DNA of 57,174 nt from Actinomycetota bacterium (GCA_035765775.1 DASTWV010000041.1:1-57174); one strand, 5' to 3'. Positions 36,201 to 44,679 are shown, counted from the first letter of the stretch. The notes: generated by a model from the sequence alone, not told the origin. Made by a program: numbers and translations.

Positions 36201-36687
36201 AGTTCCGCTCGTAGCCGAATGCCGCCAGGGCGCGCTCCACGGCTTCGAGGCCGACGCTGGCGCCCGCCTCCAGTCGGAGGGCGCCGGCGCCCGGTTCGCC
36301 GACCCGCTGCAGGTAGGCCCGTACCGAGGTCACGACGATGCTCGGCCGGTCCGCATCCGGTCCCCCGCCCCCCACCGCCCACAGGGTGCGCAGGCGCTGG
36401 CCCATCACCTCCAGCGTGGGCGACATCGCCTCGCCCGGCAGCACCTCCCAGGCAGGGAACAGGGCGACCTTGTGCGCTGGCAGGAAGGGGGCCAGCGCGG
36501 TCACGAAGGCCTCGGCGTCCCGGCTGCGGGGCAGCACCACCAGCAGGGGCGAGACCCGCCCGGCCAGCCCGGCCACGGTGAAGGCGCGCGCGACGTCGGG
36601 GAGCCCGGCCTCGCCCTCGTCGACAACGGCATCGAGAAGGGTGCTGCGGTCCCACAGGGCGAGAAGCTGCGACAGCTCGGCGGACAC
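33271..36687 (-). CDS. mfd: transcription-repair coupling factor
   Basis: A 1138-residue DNA translocase that removes RNA polymerase stalled at lesions and recruits UvrA. It has the UvrB-like N-terminal module, the RNA-polymerase interaction domain (NGVGRYLG then a Tudor-like stretch near residue 490), and a RecG-like motor with Walker A GDVGYGKTEIA, the DEEQ box (VIDEEQRFG), TATPIPRTLEMAL and helicase motifs V/VI (QLRGRVGRARERAYAYL). The C-terminal D7 domain is complete. The length is normal. The GTG start is used. An acidic insertion (EDADDDESPREP) lies near residue 240. Confidence 0.96.
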   Translation of the reverse strand: MSAELSQLLALWDRSTLLDAVVDEGEAGLPDVARAFTVAGLAGRVSPLLVVLPRSRDAEAFVTALAPFLPAHKVALFPAWEVLPGEAMSPTLEVMGQRLRTLWAVGGGGPDADRPSIVVTSVRAYLQRVGEPGAGALRLEAGASVGLEAVERALAAFGYERNYLVERAGEFSVRGGILDVYPPGGHPVRADFFGDEITSLRVFSLASQRSHADAGPVDLLPVRELLLNAATMERASQLLRTGHDHGTAQPGPAVEDADDDESPREPARPGDLERIAAGLAFPGMEGYLAIVGGPLHAPAALLAGSTGGAVVVCDPKSCRDRASDFLAQAAEWASAEAATMFLPWDEADAGAPVIDLWPFRRGEEGIDFDVTGWDESLGAPEKLAASLQALRAAGTTVAVAGGRSANRVREVLGEAGIGLPLHPPAVGDAAITTAAIDRGFLLKLDGTPALALVGEGDVFGKRRPVVSAPAEAGARASALVLQLATGDYVVHETNGVGRYLGMVTRTIAGISRDYLLIEYAGDDRLYVPVESLQVITKYAGGEAPRLNRLGSGDWEKSRSRARRAVADIAKELVVLYAKRQAAVGHAFAPDTPWQRELEDAFPYLETPDQARAIDEVKADMEKAVPMDRLICGDVGYGKTEIAVRAAFKAVQDGMQVAVLVPTTILAQQHSQTFGDRFAGFPVKVSQLSRFLTAKEEAEVVEGLATGKVDVVIGTHRLLQRDIKFHDLGLMVIDEEQRFGVKHKEALKRLRAEVDALALTATPIPRTLEMALTGIRDLSIVDTPPADRRPVLTYVGAYEQRMVTAAIRRELARDGQVFYVHNRVRSIPGAARRIQALVPQARVAVAHGQMTEAELEKVMVDVWEGHTDVLVCTTIIESGLDIPAMNTLIVERADRLGLAQLYQLRGRVGRARERAYAYLFFPDEAVLTEEAHERLKTLSEFTELGSGFKIALRDLEIRGAGNLVGAEQSGHIAAVGLDLYVKMMQEAVQELAGTPVAPSVDVRIDLPVDAFVPPEYIGRESLRIEAYRQIEKVRTAEEVAALREELTDRYGPPPEPTENLLAVAELRAYMGSVGILDVSVRNGVLKASPLPSLLDSQEVRLERKWPGSAYKPVTGTVILPAPARNIPGWVLETLRAILA

Positions 36688-37136
36688 TCTTGGAAGCGGC
36701 TCCGGATCCCTAGGCGGTGCCCGAAACGGGCTGCGGTGTGAGGTTGGCCCTCGGGCCTCGGGAGCCCGGGCTCCTCACTGTACCCGGCACCCGCCCGGCC
36801 GGGCTCGGGGTCTCACAGGAATATGCAGAAGTTGACAGGGTGCGCACGAGAAGGGCCTGAACCGGGCGTGCATCACCTGCCCCACATCCGTCGGGGCACT
36901 GTCGATTTGCATCCCGATCCGGCCCTGGCGTAGCCTGTCGCGCCGGAATCGAGACGTTGCCACGTTTGCAGTCCGAGGACCGTTTTTCAGGCCCTGGGGC
37001 GCCACCTTTTGGAGGGCTTCTGTTGCACGGCACCCCCCGGCCCAGTAAACCCGATACCCGCCGGAAACATCGCCAAACATCTCACCGCACAAGGACCACA
37101 TCCCTCTGGGTAATCCGGCCCCGTGCCCGCCGCCGG
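36688..37136. other. intergenic region between mfd and the large GH16 gene
   Basis: A 449-base divergent region. It holds stem-loops at 36737-36778 (GTGAGG/CCTCAC around CGGGC/GCCCG) and at 36879-36898 (TGCCCC/GGGGCA), and a candidate plus-strand promoter at 36907-36936. The stretch from about 36943 to 37136 would be a long 5' leader of the GH16 gene; it is open in the same frame but has no coding character. I looked for known riboswitch cores and found none. Confidence 0.5.
36907..36936 (+). promoter_or_regulatory. candidate promoter of the large GH16 gene
   Basis: TTGCAT (36907-36912) and TAGCCT (36931-36936) are 18 bases apart. Transcription from here would give a leader of roughly 190 bases. 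Matches to consensus are moderate. Confidence 0.35.
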
Positions 37137-40100
37137 GTGCCCCGGGGCCGCCCCTTGCTGTTCCGCTCCTGGTCCCCGACCGGCCGGATCGGGGCGGTCG
37201 CCCTGGTGGTGTCCCTGATGCTGACCACCGCCGGCATCGAGGCGGGGCTGCAGAGCCTGGCCGCGGTCCCTACCCCGGTGGTGAACGGGGCGGTCATCGA
37301 ATCGGACACCTTCAGCGGGCGCACCACCGCCGGAGGGTGGGGCACCGCCTCGAACGGGGACCCCTGGACCGTGCAGACCGGTAGCGCCAGCGTGCTCTCC
37401 GTATCCGGCGGCGAAGGCCATGTGAACGGATCGCTCGCCATGGCGATGCTGGTGGCAACTCTGGGGACCAAGACCGCCACCAACAGCGAGGTGCTGGCCC
37501 GCTACACCTCGGGGCACTACGCCAACGACGACGGCCATGTGCTCCTGGCGTTCTCCGACGCATCGACGTTCTACGTTGCCGGCCTGGACTCGCCCAACGC
37601 TTCACCGGTGGTCAACATCTGGCGGACTTCCCGAGGCACCGAGACCCAGGTGGCCAGCGTGCCCTTCCCGGCTGCCACCGGGACGTCCTACTGGGAGCGC
37701 GCCCGGGTGACCAACACCGGGGCCAGCGCGCAGATCTCGGTCCGGGTCTGGGCCGACGGCACCGTCGAGCCCACCGGCTGGACCCTGCAGTGGACGGACT
37801 CCTCGCCGCTGCCAGCAGGCCGGGTGGGCGTCGAGGCGTGGGACGACGGCCTCGGCTGGACCATGGACAACTTCGCCGCGGGGAACCTCGACGCCGCCCC
37901 CACGCCGAGCCCCTCGCCGTCCCCGTCCCCGAGCCCGTCGCCGTCCCCCAGCCCGTCGCCGTCCCCGAGCCCGTCGCCGTCCCCCAGCCCGTCGCCGTCC
38001 CCCAGCCCGTCGCCGTCCGGCAACGTGGCGGGTGGCACGCTCATCGAGCAGGACACCTTCGCCGGGCGCACCACCACCGGGGGCTGGGGGACCGCCTCCA
38101 ATGGCGATCCCTGGAGCGTCCAGGCGGGCAGTGCCTCCGTCCTCTCGGTCTCCGGCGGCCTCGGCATCGTCAAGGGTTCCGGCTCCATGGCCCTCCTGCG
38201 GGCCACGCTCGGCTCGCAGATTGCCGGCGACACCGAGGTGCTCAGCCAGTACACCTCCAAGGACTACGCCAATGACGCCGGCCACGTGATGCTGCGCTTC
38301 TCGAATACCTCGTCGTTCTACGTCGCCGGCCTCGACTCCCCCAACGGCTCCCCGGTCGTCAATGTGTTCAAGGCCTCGGGTGGGGGGGAGAGCCAGGTGG
38401 CCAGCGTGCCGTACCCGGCCACCAACGGGACGTCGTACTGGGAGCGGGCCCGGGTGCAGAACTCCGGGGCCAACGCGGTGGTCTCGGTGCGGGTATGGCC
38501 GGTGGGCGCCACCGAGCCCTCAGCCTGGACCCTGACCTGGACCGACTCCTCGCCGCTGCCCGCCGGCCGGGTCGGGATCGAGGCCTGGGACAGCGGTCTG
38601 GGCTGGACCATGGACAACTTCTCGGCCGGCAGCCTGTCGGGGCCGGGCCCCAGCCCGAGCCCCAGCCCTTCGCCGAGCCCCAGCCCCTCGCCGAGCCCGA
38701 GCCCCTCCCCGTCGCCCACGCCAAAGGCTTCCCCGTCGCCCAACCCGTCGCCCACAGCGCCGCCCTCGGCTCCCGCGGTCACCGGGCTGAGCCCGAACTC
38801 GGGGAGTACCGCCGGCGGCACCTCGGTGGCGATCACCGGCACCAACCTCTCCGGGGCCACGACGGTCACCTTCGGCGGCGCTTCGGTCGGCTTCACCGTC
38901 GACTCCTCGACGAGGATCACCGCCACCTCCCCCGCCGCCTCGGCCGGGACGGTGGACGTCCGGGTTACGGGCGGCGGCGGGCAGAGCGCCGTCACCGCCG
39001 CCGACCGGTTCACGTTCGTGACCCCCACGGGGCCGCCGGCGGTGACCTCGGTGAGCCCGCCCTCCGGCGCCTCGGCGGGCAGCACCTCGGTGGTCATCAC
39101 CGGCACCAACTTCACCGGCGCCAGCTCGGTCCAGTTCGGCGGGGTCGCGGCCAGCTACACGGTCAACTCGGCCACGCAGATCACGGCCACCGCCCCCGCC
39201 GGCTCGGGCACCGTGGACGTGATGGTGACCACGCCCGGCGGCGGCACCAGCGCCCGGGTGGTGGGCGACGAGTACAGCTACACCTTCGCCCGGAACGGCT
39301 ACTCGGTGTCGCTCGTGGCGTCCACCGTCTCCCCGGCGCTGGGTGGCATCGTCAGCCTCAACGCCACCGCCAACCAGGACATCACCACCTCCGGGTTCGG
39401 GATCTCGATCTTCGATGCCAGCACCGGCGTCGAGCTCACCCACGTCGTGGTGGGCTCCACCGCCGTGGCGCTGGTCAGCCAGGCCTCGGCCCTCACCCAG
39501 CGCTACGTGGCCGAGGTCTCCAATGCCGGGGGCACCAACGCCCAGGCGGCGTCTGCACCGGTGATCGTCACCTGGTCGGGCGGGGCACCGCCGCCCCCAC
39601 CCGCGGTGACCGGCGTCTCGCCCGGCTCCGGGCCGGCAGGTACCGCGGTGACCATCAGCGGGACGAACTTCACCGGCGCTACGGCCGTGGCCTTCGGCAG
39701 CGTGTCCGCCGCCTTCACCGTCACCTCGCCCACCCAGATCTCGGCCACCTCCCCGGCGGGGAGCGGGACCGTGGACGTCCGGGTGACCACCCCCGCCGGC
39801 ACCAGCCCCTCGGGTGCCCTCGACGTCTACGCCTACACCACAAGCGGTGGCGGCGGGTCGCCCTCCGGCCTGGCCATGCCCACGGGCGACATCCCGGGCT
39901 GGCACATGGTGTTCTCGGACGACTTCACCGGCAGCTCGCTGAACAGCAACGCCTGGGGGACGTACTCGGGCCAGCCCGGCGGCGACTCGGGTGCCTGGTG
40001 GGACCCCTCCCACGTGGTGGTGAAGAACGGGATGCTCGTGCTGGAGAACTTCGTCGACCCGTCCCATGACGGCGGCAAGTCGGGCATCTACGTCTCCGGT

Positions 40101-40598
40101 GGCGTCTCCAGCGCCCCGGCCCTGCAGCAGCTGTACGGCAAGTACCTCATGCGTTTCCGGGCGGACGGGGGCCTCGGCATCGCCCAGATCGGGCTCCTGT
40201 GGCCGGCCAACAACTCATGGCCCCCGGAGATCGACTTCGACGAGGACGCCGGCGAGGACGGCTTGGCCCGGGCGCACTCGACGGCCACCTACCACTGCGG
40301 CTCGAACGGCAACGACTCCTGCCAGGTTGCCCACACCCTCAGCAATGTCGACCTCACCCAGTGGCACACCATAGGCGTGGAGTGGACCTCCTCCGGGCTC
40401 GTTTACACCTTCGACGGCCAGAACTGGGCGACGGTCCCCGCCAGTACGCAGCGGCCGCCCTCCATCCCCATGGAGTTCGACATCCAGACCCAGGCGGGCG
40501 ACTGCAGCCAGTTCCTGCCGTGCCCGACCTCGGCCAAGACGCCGCCGGAAGTCGACATGGACGTCGACTGGGTGGTCGCCTACGCCCCCGGCCCGTAG
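37137..40598 (+). CDS. secreted multimodular GH16 glycoside hydrolase
   Basis: A protein of about 1153 residues. A basic start and hydrophobic stretch (IGAVALVVSLMLTTAG) form a signal peptide. Two copies of a module of about 200 residues follow (about 52-251 and 301-500), each with DTF(S/A)GRTT.GGWGTASNGDPW, SYWERARV and GLGWTMDNF(A/S)AG, probably concanavalin-like sandwich domains. Each copy ends in a Pro-Ser repeat linker. Then come three IPT/TIG-like domains (about 545-632, 634-715 and 822-901) with another Ig-like domain between the second and third, and finally the GH16 catalytic domain (about 913-1153). The active-site ExDxxE is PPEIDFDED (Glu1031, Asp1033, Glu1036). It should degrade beta-glucans outside the cell. 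No ribosome binding site marks the start; GTG 37137 is chosen because it precedes the signal peptide, but TTG 37155 is possible. Confidence 0.85.
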   Translation: MPRGRPLLFRSWSPTGRIGAVALVVSLMLTTAGIEAGLQSLAAVPTPVVNGAVIESDTFSGRTTAGGWGTASNGDPWTVQTGSASVLSVSGGEGHVNGSLAMAMLVATLGTKTATNSEVLARYTSGHYANDDGHVLLAFSDASTFYVAGLDSPNASPVVNIWRTSRGTETQVASVPFPAATGTSYWERARVTNTGASAQISVRVWADGTVEPTGWTLQWTDSSPLPAGRVGVEAWDDGLGWTMDNFAAGNLDAAPTPSPSPSPSPSPSPSPSPSPSPSPSPSPSPSPSPSPSPSGNVAGGTLIEQDTFAGRTTTGGWGTASNGDPWSVQAGSASVLSVSGGLGIVKGSGSMALLRATLGSQIAGDTEVLSQYTSKDYANDAGHVMLRFSNTSSFYVAGLDSPNGSPVVNVFKASGGGESQVASVPYPATNGTSYWERARVQNSGANAVVSVRVWPVGATEPSAWTLTWTDSSPLPAGRVGIEAWDSGLGWTMDNFSAGSLSGPGPSPSPSPSPSPSPSPSPSPSPSPTPKASPSPNPSPTAPPSAPAVTGLSPNSGSTAGGTSVAITGTNLSGATTVTFGGASVGFTVDSSTRITATSPAASAGTVDVRVTGGGGQSAVTAADRFTFVTPTGPPAVTSVSPPSGASAGSTSVVITGTNFTGASSVQFGGVAASYTVNSATQITATAPAGSGTVDVMVTTPGGGTSARVVGDEYSYTFARNGYSVSLVASTVSPALGGIVSLNATANQDITTSGFGISIFDASTGVELTHVVVGSTAVALVSQASALTQRYVAEVSNAGGTNAQAASAPVIVTWSGGAPPPPPAVTGVSPGSGPAGTAVTISGTNFTGATAVAFGSVSAAFTVTSPTQISATSPAGSGTVDVRVTTPAGTSPSGALDVYAYTTSGGGGSPSGLAMPTGDIPGWHMVFSDDFTGSSLNSNAWGTYSGQPGGDSGAWWDPSHVVVKNGMLVLENFVDPSHDGGKSGIYVSGGVSSAPALQQLYGKYLMRFRADGGLGIAQIGLLWPANNSWPPEIDFDEDAGEDGLARAHSTATYHCGSNGNDSCQVAHTLSNVDLTQWHTIGVEWTSSGLVYTFDGQNWATVPASTQRPPSIPMEFDIQTQAGDCSQFLPCPTSAKTPPEVDMDVDWVVAYAPGP
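37291..38636 (+). repeat. tandem duplication of a module of about 200 residues
   Basis: The segments 37291-37890 and 38038-38636 encode two clearly homologous modules in the same order, with long identical stretches such as GGWGTASNGDPW, FYVAGLDSPN and TDSSPLPAGRVG. The duplication includes the linker that follows each copy. Confidence 0.85.
37904..38018 (+). repeat. Pro-Ser microsatellite linker
   Basis: An array built from units like CCGTCGCCGTCCCCCAGC encodes alternating Pro-Ser. A shorter related array lies at 38647-38712. Copy number is likely to vary between strains and to be hard to assemble. Confidence 0.8.
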
Positions 40599-40783
40599 CG
40601 CCGCTTCGGCAGCATCCACAACCAGGGATTTCGCCGAGATCGACTCAGGCATCGGAGGCCGGGGGGGCGAGACCGTCGGGGCCAAGCTCCGGGACCACGC
40701 CCGGGCCGGAGCGCCGCCCCGGTACGAAGCCACCGGCGGCCCAGCCGCCCCGCCTCCCCCAGCCGCCCCGCCGCCTTGTTGGC

Positions 40784-40814
40784 GGAGTGGTACATCTCCT
40801 GGCTGTACCACTCC
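40784..40814. terminator. 11-base-pair hairpin between convergent GH16 and pth
   Basis: GGAGTGGTACA and TGTACCACTCC are perfect arms around a 9-base loop. It lies 20 bases from the pth stop and 186 bases from the GH16 stop. Without T-runs, it may act as a bidirectional terminator or block antisense read-through. Confidence 0.5.
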
Positions 40815-40834
40815 ACCAGGTATGGGCCGCTGCC

Positions 40835-41413
40835 TCAGCTGCTCCGGGTGTTGTAGCGGTTCATCGCCGCATCCAGGCCGTCGGTGATGATCGCCCGGGC
40901 GGCGTCGCCGGCTTCGCCCTCAGCCACCGCCAGGGCCTCGGCGGCAGCCTTGGGCAGCCGGTCGAGCACCCAGTCGATCGTCGCTTCCACCCGGGCCGGC
41001 TTCCCGACACCGATGCGCACCCGGTAGAAGTCCTTGGTCCCCAGCATCCCGGCGATCGAGTCCAGCCCGTGGTGGCCCGCCGTGCCGCCGCCCCGCTTCA
41101 GGCGGAGCTGGGCGAAGGGGAGGTCGAGCTCGTCGTGCAGCACGATGAGCTGGCCCGGGTCGATTTTGTAGAAGCGGGCGAGCGGCTGCACCGCCTGGCC
41201 GCTCTCGTTCATGTAGGTCGTCGGCCGGGCGAGTTTCACCGGCACGCCGTCAACGCGGGTCTCGGCCAGCAGCGCCCGGAACTTCGAGCGCCCGAGGGTG
41301 GTGTGCAGTGCGGCGGCCAGGCGCTCCAGGGCTCGCGCACCGGCGTTGTGGCGGGTGTGCTCGTAGCTGCGCCCGGGGTTGCCGAGCCCCACGATGAGCC
41401 AGGGGGTATCCAT
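40835..41413 (-). CDS. pth: peptidyl-tRNA hydrolase
   Basis: A 192-residue esterase that recycles peptidyl-tRNA. The catalytic His is in SYEHTRHNAG, with Asn in GLGNPG, the PTTYMNESG motif, the HDELDLPFAQLRLKRGGGTAGHHGLDSI segment with the catalytic Asp, and FYRVRIGVGKP. The length is typical. It follows the bL25 gene by 33 bases in the conserved order prs-rplY-pth. Confidence 0.95.
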   Translation of the reverse strand: MDTPWLIVGLGNPGRSYEHTRHNAGARALERLAAALHTTLGRSKFRALLAETRVDGVPVKLARPTTYMNESGQAVQPLARFYKIDPGQLIVLHDELDLPFAQLRLKRGGGTAGHHGLDSIAGMLGTKDFYRVRIGVGKPARVEATIDWVLDRLPKAAAEALAVAEGEAGDAARAIITDGLDAAMNRYNTRSS

Positions 41414-41446
41414 GGTCGGCGGCGACCGGGCGACGCCGGGGGAGCG

Positions 41447-42055
41447 CTACTCGGCTACGGGTTCGCCGGTCTCCACCTCGGCGGCCTCGGCGGCCTTGAT
41501 GGCGTGCGGCTCGATGACGGAGAGGACGATGGCCTCCGGGTCGTCGTGCAGGTCCACGCCCCGGGGCGCCACGATGTCGGACACCCGCAGGTGGTCCCCG
41601 ATCTGCAGCGCGGAGATGTCGGCCTCGATGGAGGTGGGGATGTCGCCGGGCAGCGCCCCCACCTTCAGCGCCCAGATGTGGTGCTCGATGACGCCGCCCT
41701 CCCGGATGCCCTGGCTCTCGCCTACGACCGTGACCGGCACCTCGGCGTGGGTCTTGACATCCCGGTCGGTGTTGACGAAGTCGACGTGCACGAAGTGGCC
41801 GCGGACCGGGTGCTTGACCACCTCTCGGACCATGGTGAGGTAGCTCTCGCCGCCCTCGACCTCGAGGTTGACCAGCACGTTGGCCCCGGCGGTGGTGTGC
41901 ATCACCTGGCCGAGCTGCTTGGCATCGACCGCCAGCGAGACCGGCTCCATGCCCCGGCCGTACAGCACGGCGGGGACGCGGCCGCCCAGCCGGGTCTGGC
42001 GGGCAGGGCCCTTACCGGATCCGGAGCGCGTACGAGCACGAAGGGTGACTTCCAT
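41447..42055 (-). CDS. rplY: 50S ribosomal protein bL25 (CTC form)
   Basis: A 202-residue two-domain form of bL25, which binds 5S rRNA. The N-terminal L25 domain carries GKGPARQTRLGGRVPAVLYG, and the C-terminal TL5/CTC domain has HVDFVNTDRDVKTHAEVPV and a final acidic tail. This long general-stress-protein form is usual in Gram-positive bacteria. It lies 39 bases after prs. Confidence 0.95.
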   Translation of the reverse strand: MEVTLRARTRSGSGKGPARQTRLGGRVPAVLYGRGMEPVSLAVDAKQLGQVMHTTAGANVLVNLEVEGGESYLTMVREVVKHPVRGHFVHVDFVNTDRDVKTHAEVPVTVVGESQGIREGGVIEHHIWALKVGALPGDIPTSIEADISALQIGDHLRVSDIVAPRGVDLHDDPEAIVLSVIEPHAIKAAEAAEVETGEPVAE

Positions 42056-42094
42056 GAGCCCCGAGAGTATGCCAGAAAGCGCCGAGGGCCGCCG

Positions 42095-43144
42095 CTAGGG
42101 CGTCTTCGGTTCGTCGGCAGTCCCCGGGCGCCGGCGCTGGCGGCCCCGCTTGCGGTTCTCGGGCGGGATTGCCTCCTGGTTCTCGCCCTGGAAGATCTCT
42201 GACACCGACTCGTCCTGGAACACGGCCCGGATCGTGTCGGCCACGATCGAAGCGATCGACACCACCTTCACCTTGGACGGTGGGGGATCGGGCAGGGGCA
42301 TGGAGTTGGTGACGATCACCTGGGACAGCGGGGACTCCTGCAGCCGCTGGATGGCCGGCCCGGAGAACACCGCGTGCGTGGCGGCGGCCATCACCTCGCT
42401 GGCGCCGTGGGTGATCAGGTGGTTCACCGCCGCCACCAGGGTCCCGCCGGTGTCGATCATGTCGTCCACCACCAGGCAGCGCTTGCCGGCGATGTCGCCC
42501 ACCACGTCGAGCACCTCGGCGGACGCCGCCCCCTTGCCCTCGATCATCCGGCGCTTGCGCATCAGGGCCAGGGGGGCGTCCAGGTGGAGCGAGTACTTCT
42601 CCGCCACCCGCACCCGGCCTGCATCCGGCGCTACCACCACCAGGTTCTCCCGGTGGTGCAGATCCACGTAGTCGGCCAAGATGGGCAGGGCGGTCAGGTG
42701 GTCCACTGGGATATCGAAGAACCCCTGGATCTGCCCGGAGTGCAGGTCGATGGTGAGCACCCGGTCCGCCCCCGCCACCTGCAGCAGGTCGGCCACCAGC
42801 CGGGCCGAGATCGGCTCCCGGGCGAGCGACTTGCGGTCCTGGCGGGCGTAGCCGAAGAAGGGGATGACGGCGTTGATGCGGTGGGCGCTCGCCCGCTTCA
42901 GGGCGTCGATCATGACCAGCTGCTCCATGATCATCTCGTTGACCGGGTGGCAGTGGGTCTGGATGACGAAGGCGTCGGTGCCCCGGGCGGACTCCTGGAA
43001 GCGCACGTAGATCTCGCCGGAGGCGAACCGGTTGATGGCCACCTCGCCCAGGGCCATGCCCAGGTGGTTGGCGATCTCGCGGGCCAGGGGAAGGTTCGAC
43101 GTCCCCGAATACAGCGTCGCCCGCTTTTTAATGCCGATTTCCAT
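42095..43144 (-). CDS. prs: ribose-phosphate pyrophosphokinase
   Basis: A 349-residue class I PRPP synthase, making 5-phosphoribosyl diphosphate from ribose 5-phosphate and ATP. The ATP-binding and flexible-loop region PFFGYARQDRKSLAREPISA, the metal-binding TIDLHSGQIQGFF and the PRPP loop VVDDMIDTGGTL are intact. The ATG at 43144 begins at the family N-terminus; the longer open frame upstream is only the shadow of glmU. The C-terminus is longer than usual, with about 30 polar residues ending in a basic stretch (NRKRGRQRRRPG). It follows glmU by 26 bases. Confidence 0.95.
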   Translation of the reverse strand: MEIGIKKRATLYSGTSNLPLAREIANHLGMALGEVAINRFASGEIYVRFQESARGTDAFVIQTHCHPVNEMIMEQLVMIDALKRASAHRINAVIPFFGYARQDRKSLAREPISARLVADLLQVAGADRVLTIDLHSGQIQGFFDIPVDHLTALPILADYVDLHHRENLVVVAPDAGRVRVAEKYSLHLDAPLALMRKRRMIEGKGAASAEVLDVVGDIAGKRCLVVDDMIDTGGTLVAAVNHLITHGASEVMAAATHAVFSGPAIQRLQESPLSQVIVTNSMPLPDPPPSKVKVVSIASIVADTIRAVFQDESVSEIFQGENQEAIPPENRKRGRQRRRPGTADEPKTP

Positions 43145-43170
43145 GCGGATCCCCCAGTCCCGGCGCCACT

Positions 43171-44556
43171 TTACCCGGCCCTCGGCCTGCGCTTCCTCAC
43201 CGGCCGTGCCGGCGCCCCGACCACGACGGTGTCGGCCTCGACGTCCCGGGTCACCACGCTGCCCGCCCCGGTCATGGCCCGGTCGCCGACGGTCACCGGG
43301 GCTACCAGCATGGTGTCGGAGCCGATCAGCACCCCGTCGCCGATCACCGTCCGGGACTTCACGCCCGCCTCGCCGTCGTAGTTGCAGGTGATGGTCCCCG
43401 CCCCCACGTTGACGCCGGAGCCGATCTCGGTGTCGCCGATGTAGGACAGGTGGGGAACCTTCGACCCGGGCCCCACGGTCGAGCCCTTCACCTCGACGAA
43501 CGACCCGGCCTTTGCCTTCTCGGCGAGGCGGGTGGCGGGGCGAAGCGAGCTGAACGGCCCCACCTGCGCCCCGGGGCCGATCACCGCCGAGCGCACCACG
43601 GCGAAGCTCACCTCGGCTCCGTCCTCCACCGTGGTGTCGATAAGCCGGGCCGACGGGCCGATCACGCACCCCTCCCCGACGACGGTGGCGCCCTCCAGGA
43701 AGGTCAGCGGCTTCAGGACGGTGTCGGGGCCCACCGTGACCAGGGCATCGACGTAGGTCACCGCCGGGTCCTCGACCGTCACCCCCGCGCCCATGAGGGC
43801 GTCGATCTTGCGCTCCCGCAGGTGCCGGGTGGCCTCCGCCAGCTGGCGGCGGTCGTTGACCCCCAGCACCTCGGACGGATCCGGCGCCCGGAAGGTGGCC
43901 ACCCGGCCGCCGGCTTTGGCCAGCAGGGGGACGGCGTCGGGCAGGTAGTACTCGCCCTGGGCGTTGTCGGCGGTGACCTGGGCGAGGGCCTCGAACAGCG
44001 GCGCCCGCTCGAAGCACCAGAAGCACATCGAGACCTCGGTGATCTCCTTCTCCGCCGGGGAGGCGTCGGCCTCCTCGACGATGCGCAGCGCCCCGCCCGC
44101 CTCGTGCACGATGCGCCCGTAGCCGGTGGGATCGTCCAGCACGGCGGTGAGCGCGGTCACCGCCGCCCCCGCCCGCTCGTGCTCGGCGAGCTGGGCGGCC
44201 AGGGTCTCGCTCGTGATGAGCGGCGAATCGCCCGAGACGACGAGGACGGGGCCGTCGAAGCCCTCCAGGGCCTCCCGGCACACGTTGACGGCATCGCCGG
44301 TCCCCCGGGGTACGGGCTGCTCGACGAAGACGGCGCCGGGCTGGCGGGCCTGCACCGCGGCCATGACCGCTTCCTTGCCGTGGCCCACCACGACGATGAG
44401 GCGCTCGAGGCCGGGCAGCCCGGCGACCGCCCGCAGCACGTGGCCCACCAGCGGCTCGCCGGCGGCGGGGTGGAGCACCTTGGGCGTAGCGGCCGAGCGG
44501 AAGCGCTTGCCCAGCCCGGCGGCGAGCACGATGGCGGCGAGGCGGTTGTCCGGCAC
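43171..44556 (-). CDS. glmU: bifunctional GlcN-1-P acetyltransferase/UDP-GlcNAc pyrophosphorylase
   Basis: A 461-residue enzyme making UDP-N-acetylglucosamine for peptidoglycan. The N-terminal pyrophosphorylase domain starts with LAAGLGKRFRSAATPKVLHPAAG and has the YGRIV and EYYLPD motifs. The C-terminal left-handed beta-helix (from about 250) has hexapeptide repeats and the acetyltransferase motif AGTITCNYDGEAGVKS. The GTG at 44556 is chosen for its fit to the family start; a TATCCT box ends six bases before it, which hints at a leaderless message. The tRNA-Gln gene lies just upstream on the same strand. Confidence 0.94.
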   Translation of the reverse strand: MPDNRLAAIVLAAGLGKRFRSAATPKVLHPAAGEPLVGHVLRAVAGLPGLERLIVVVGHGKEAVMAAVQARQPGAVFVEQPVPRGTGDAVNVCREALEGFDGPVLVVSGDSPLITSETLAAQLAEHERAGAAVTALTAVLDDPTGYGRIVHEAGGALRIVEEADASPAEKEITEVSMCFWCFERAPLFEALAQVTADNAQGEYYLPDAVPLLAKAGGRVATFRAPDPSEVLGVNDRRQLAEATRHLRERKIDALMGAGVTVEDPAVTYVDALVTVGPDTVLKPLTFLEGATVVGEGCVIGPSARLIDTTVEDGAEVSFAVVRSAVIGPGAQVGPFSSLRPATRLAEKAKAGSFVEVKGSTVGPGSKVPHLSYIGDTEIGSGVNVGAGTITCNYDGEAGVKSRTVIGDGVLIGSDTMLVAPVTVGDRAMTGAGSVVTRDVEADTVVVGAPARPVRKRRPRAG

Positions 44557-44607
44557 AGGCCAAGGATACGGGAGAGCGGGGTGGGTTGGGTTCCATGGAG
44601 CAGCGAG

Positions 44608-44679
44608 CTCCGGAGCCGCGATTCGAACGCGGATAGCGGGCTCCAAAGGCCCGAGTCCTGCCTGTTGGACGACTCCGGA
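44608..44679 (-). tRNA. tRNA-Gln (anticodon TTG)
   Basis: On the minus strand a full cloverleaf can be drawn in 72 bases: acceptor stem TCCGGAG/CTCCGGA, D arm GTCC/GGAC, anticodon stem CGGGC/GCCCG with loop CTTTGGA (anticodon TTG), and T arm CCGCG-TTCGAAT-CGCGG, discriminator G. The 3' CCA is not encoded. It lies between ispE and glmU. Confidence 0.93.

Noticed and set aside
36957-37136. N-terminal extension of about 60 residues on the large GH16 protein
   Set aside because: It has no coding character, no ribosome binding site and would bury the signal peptide; the start at 37137 is preferred.
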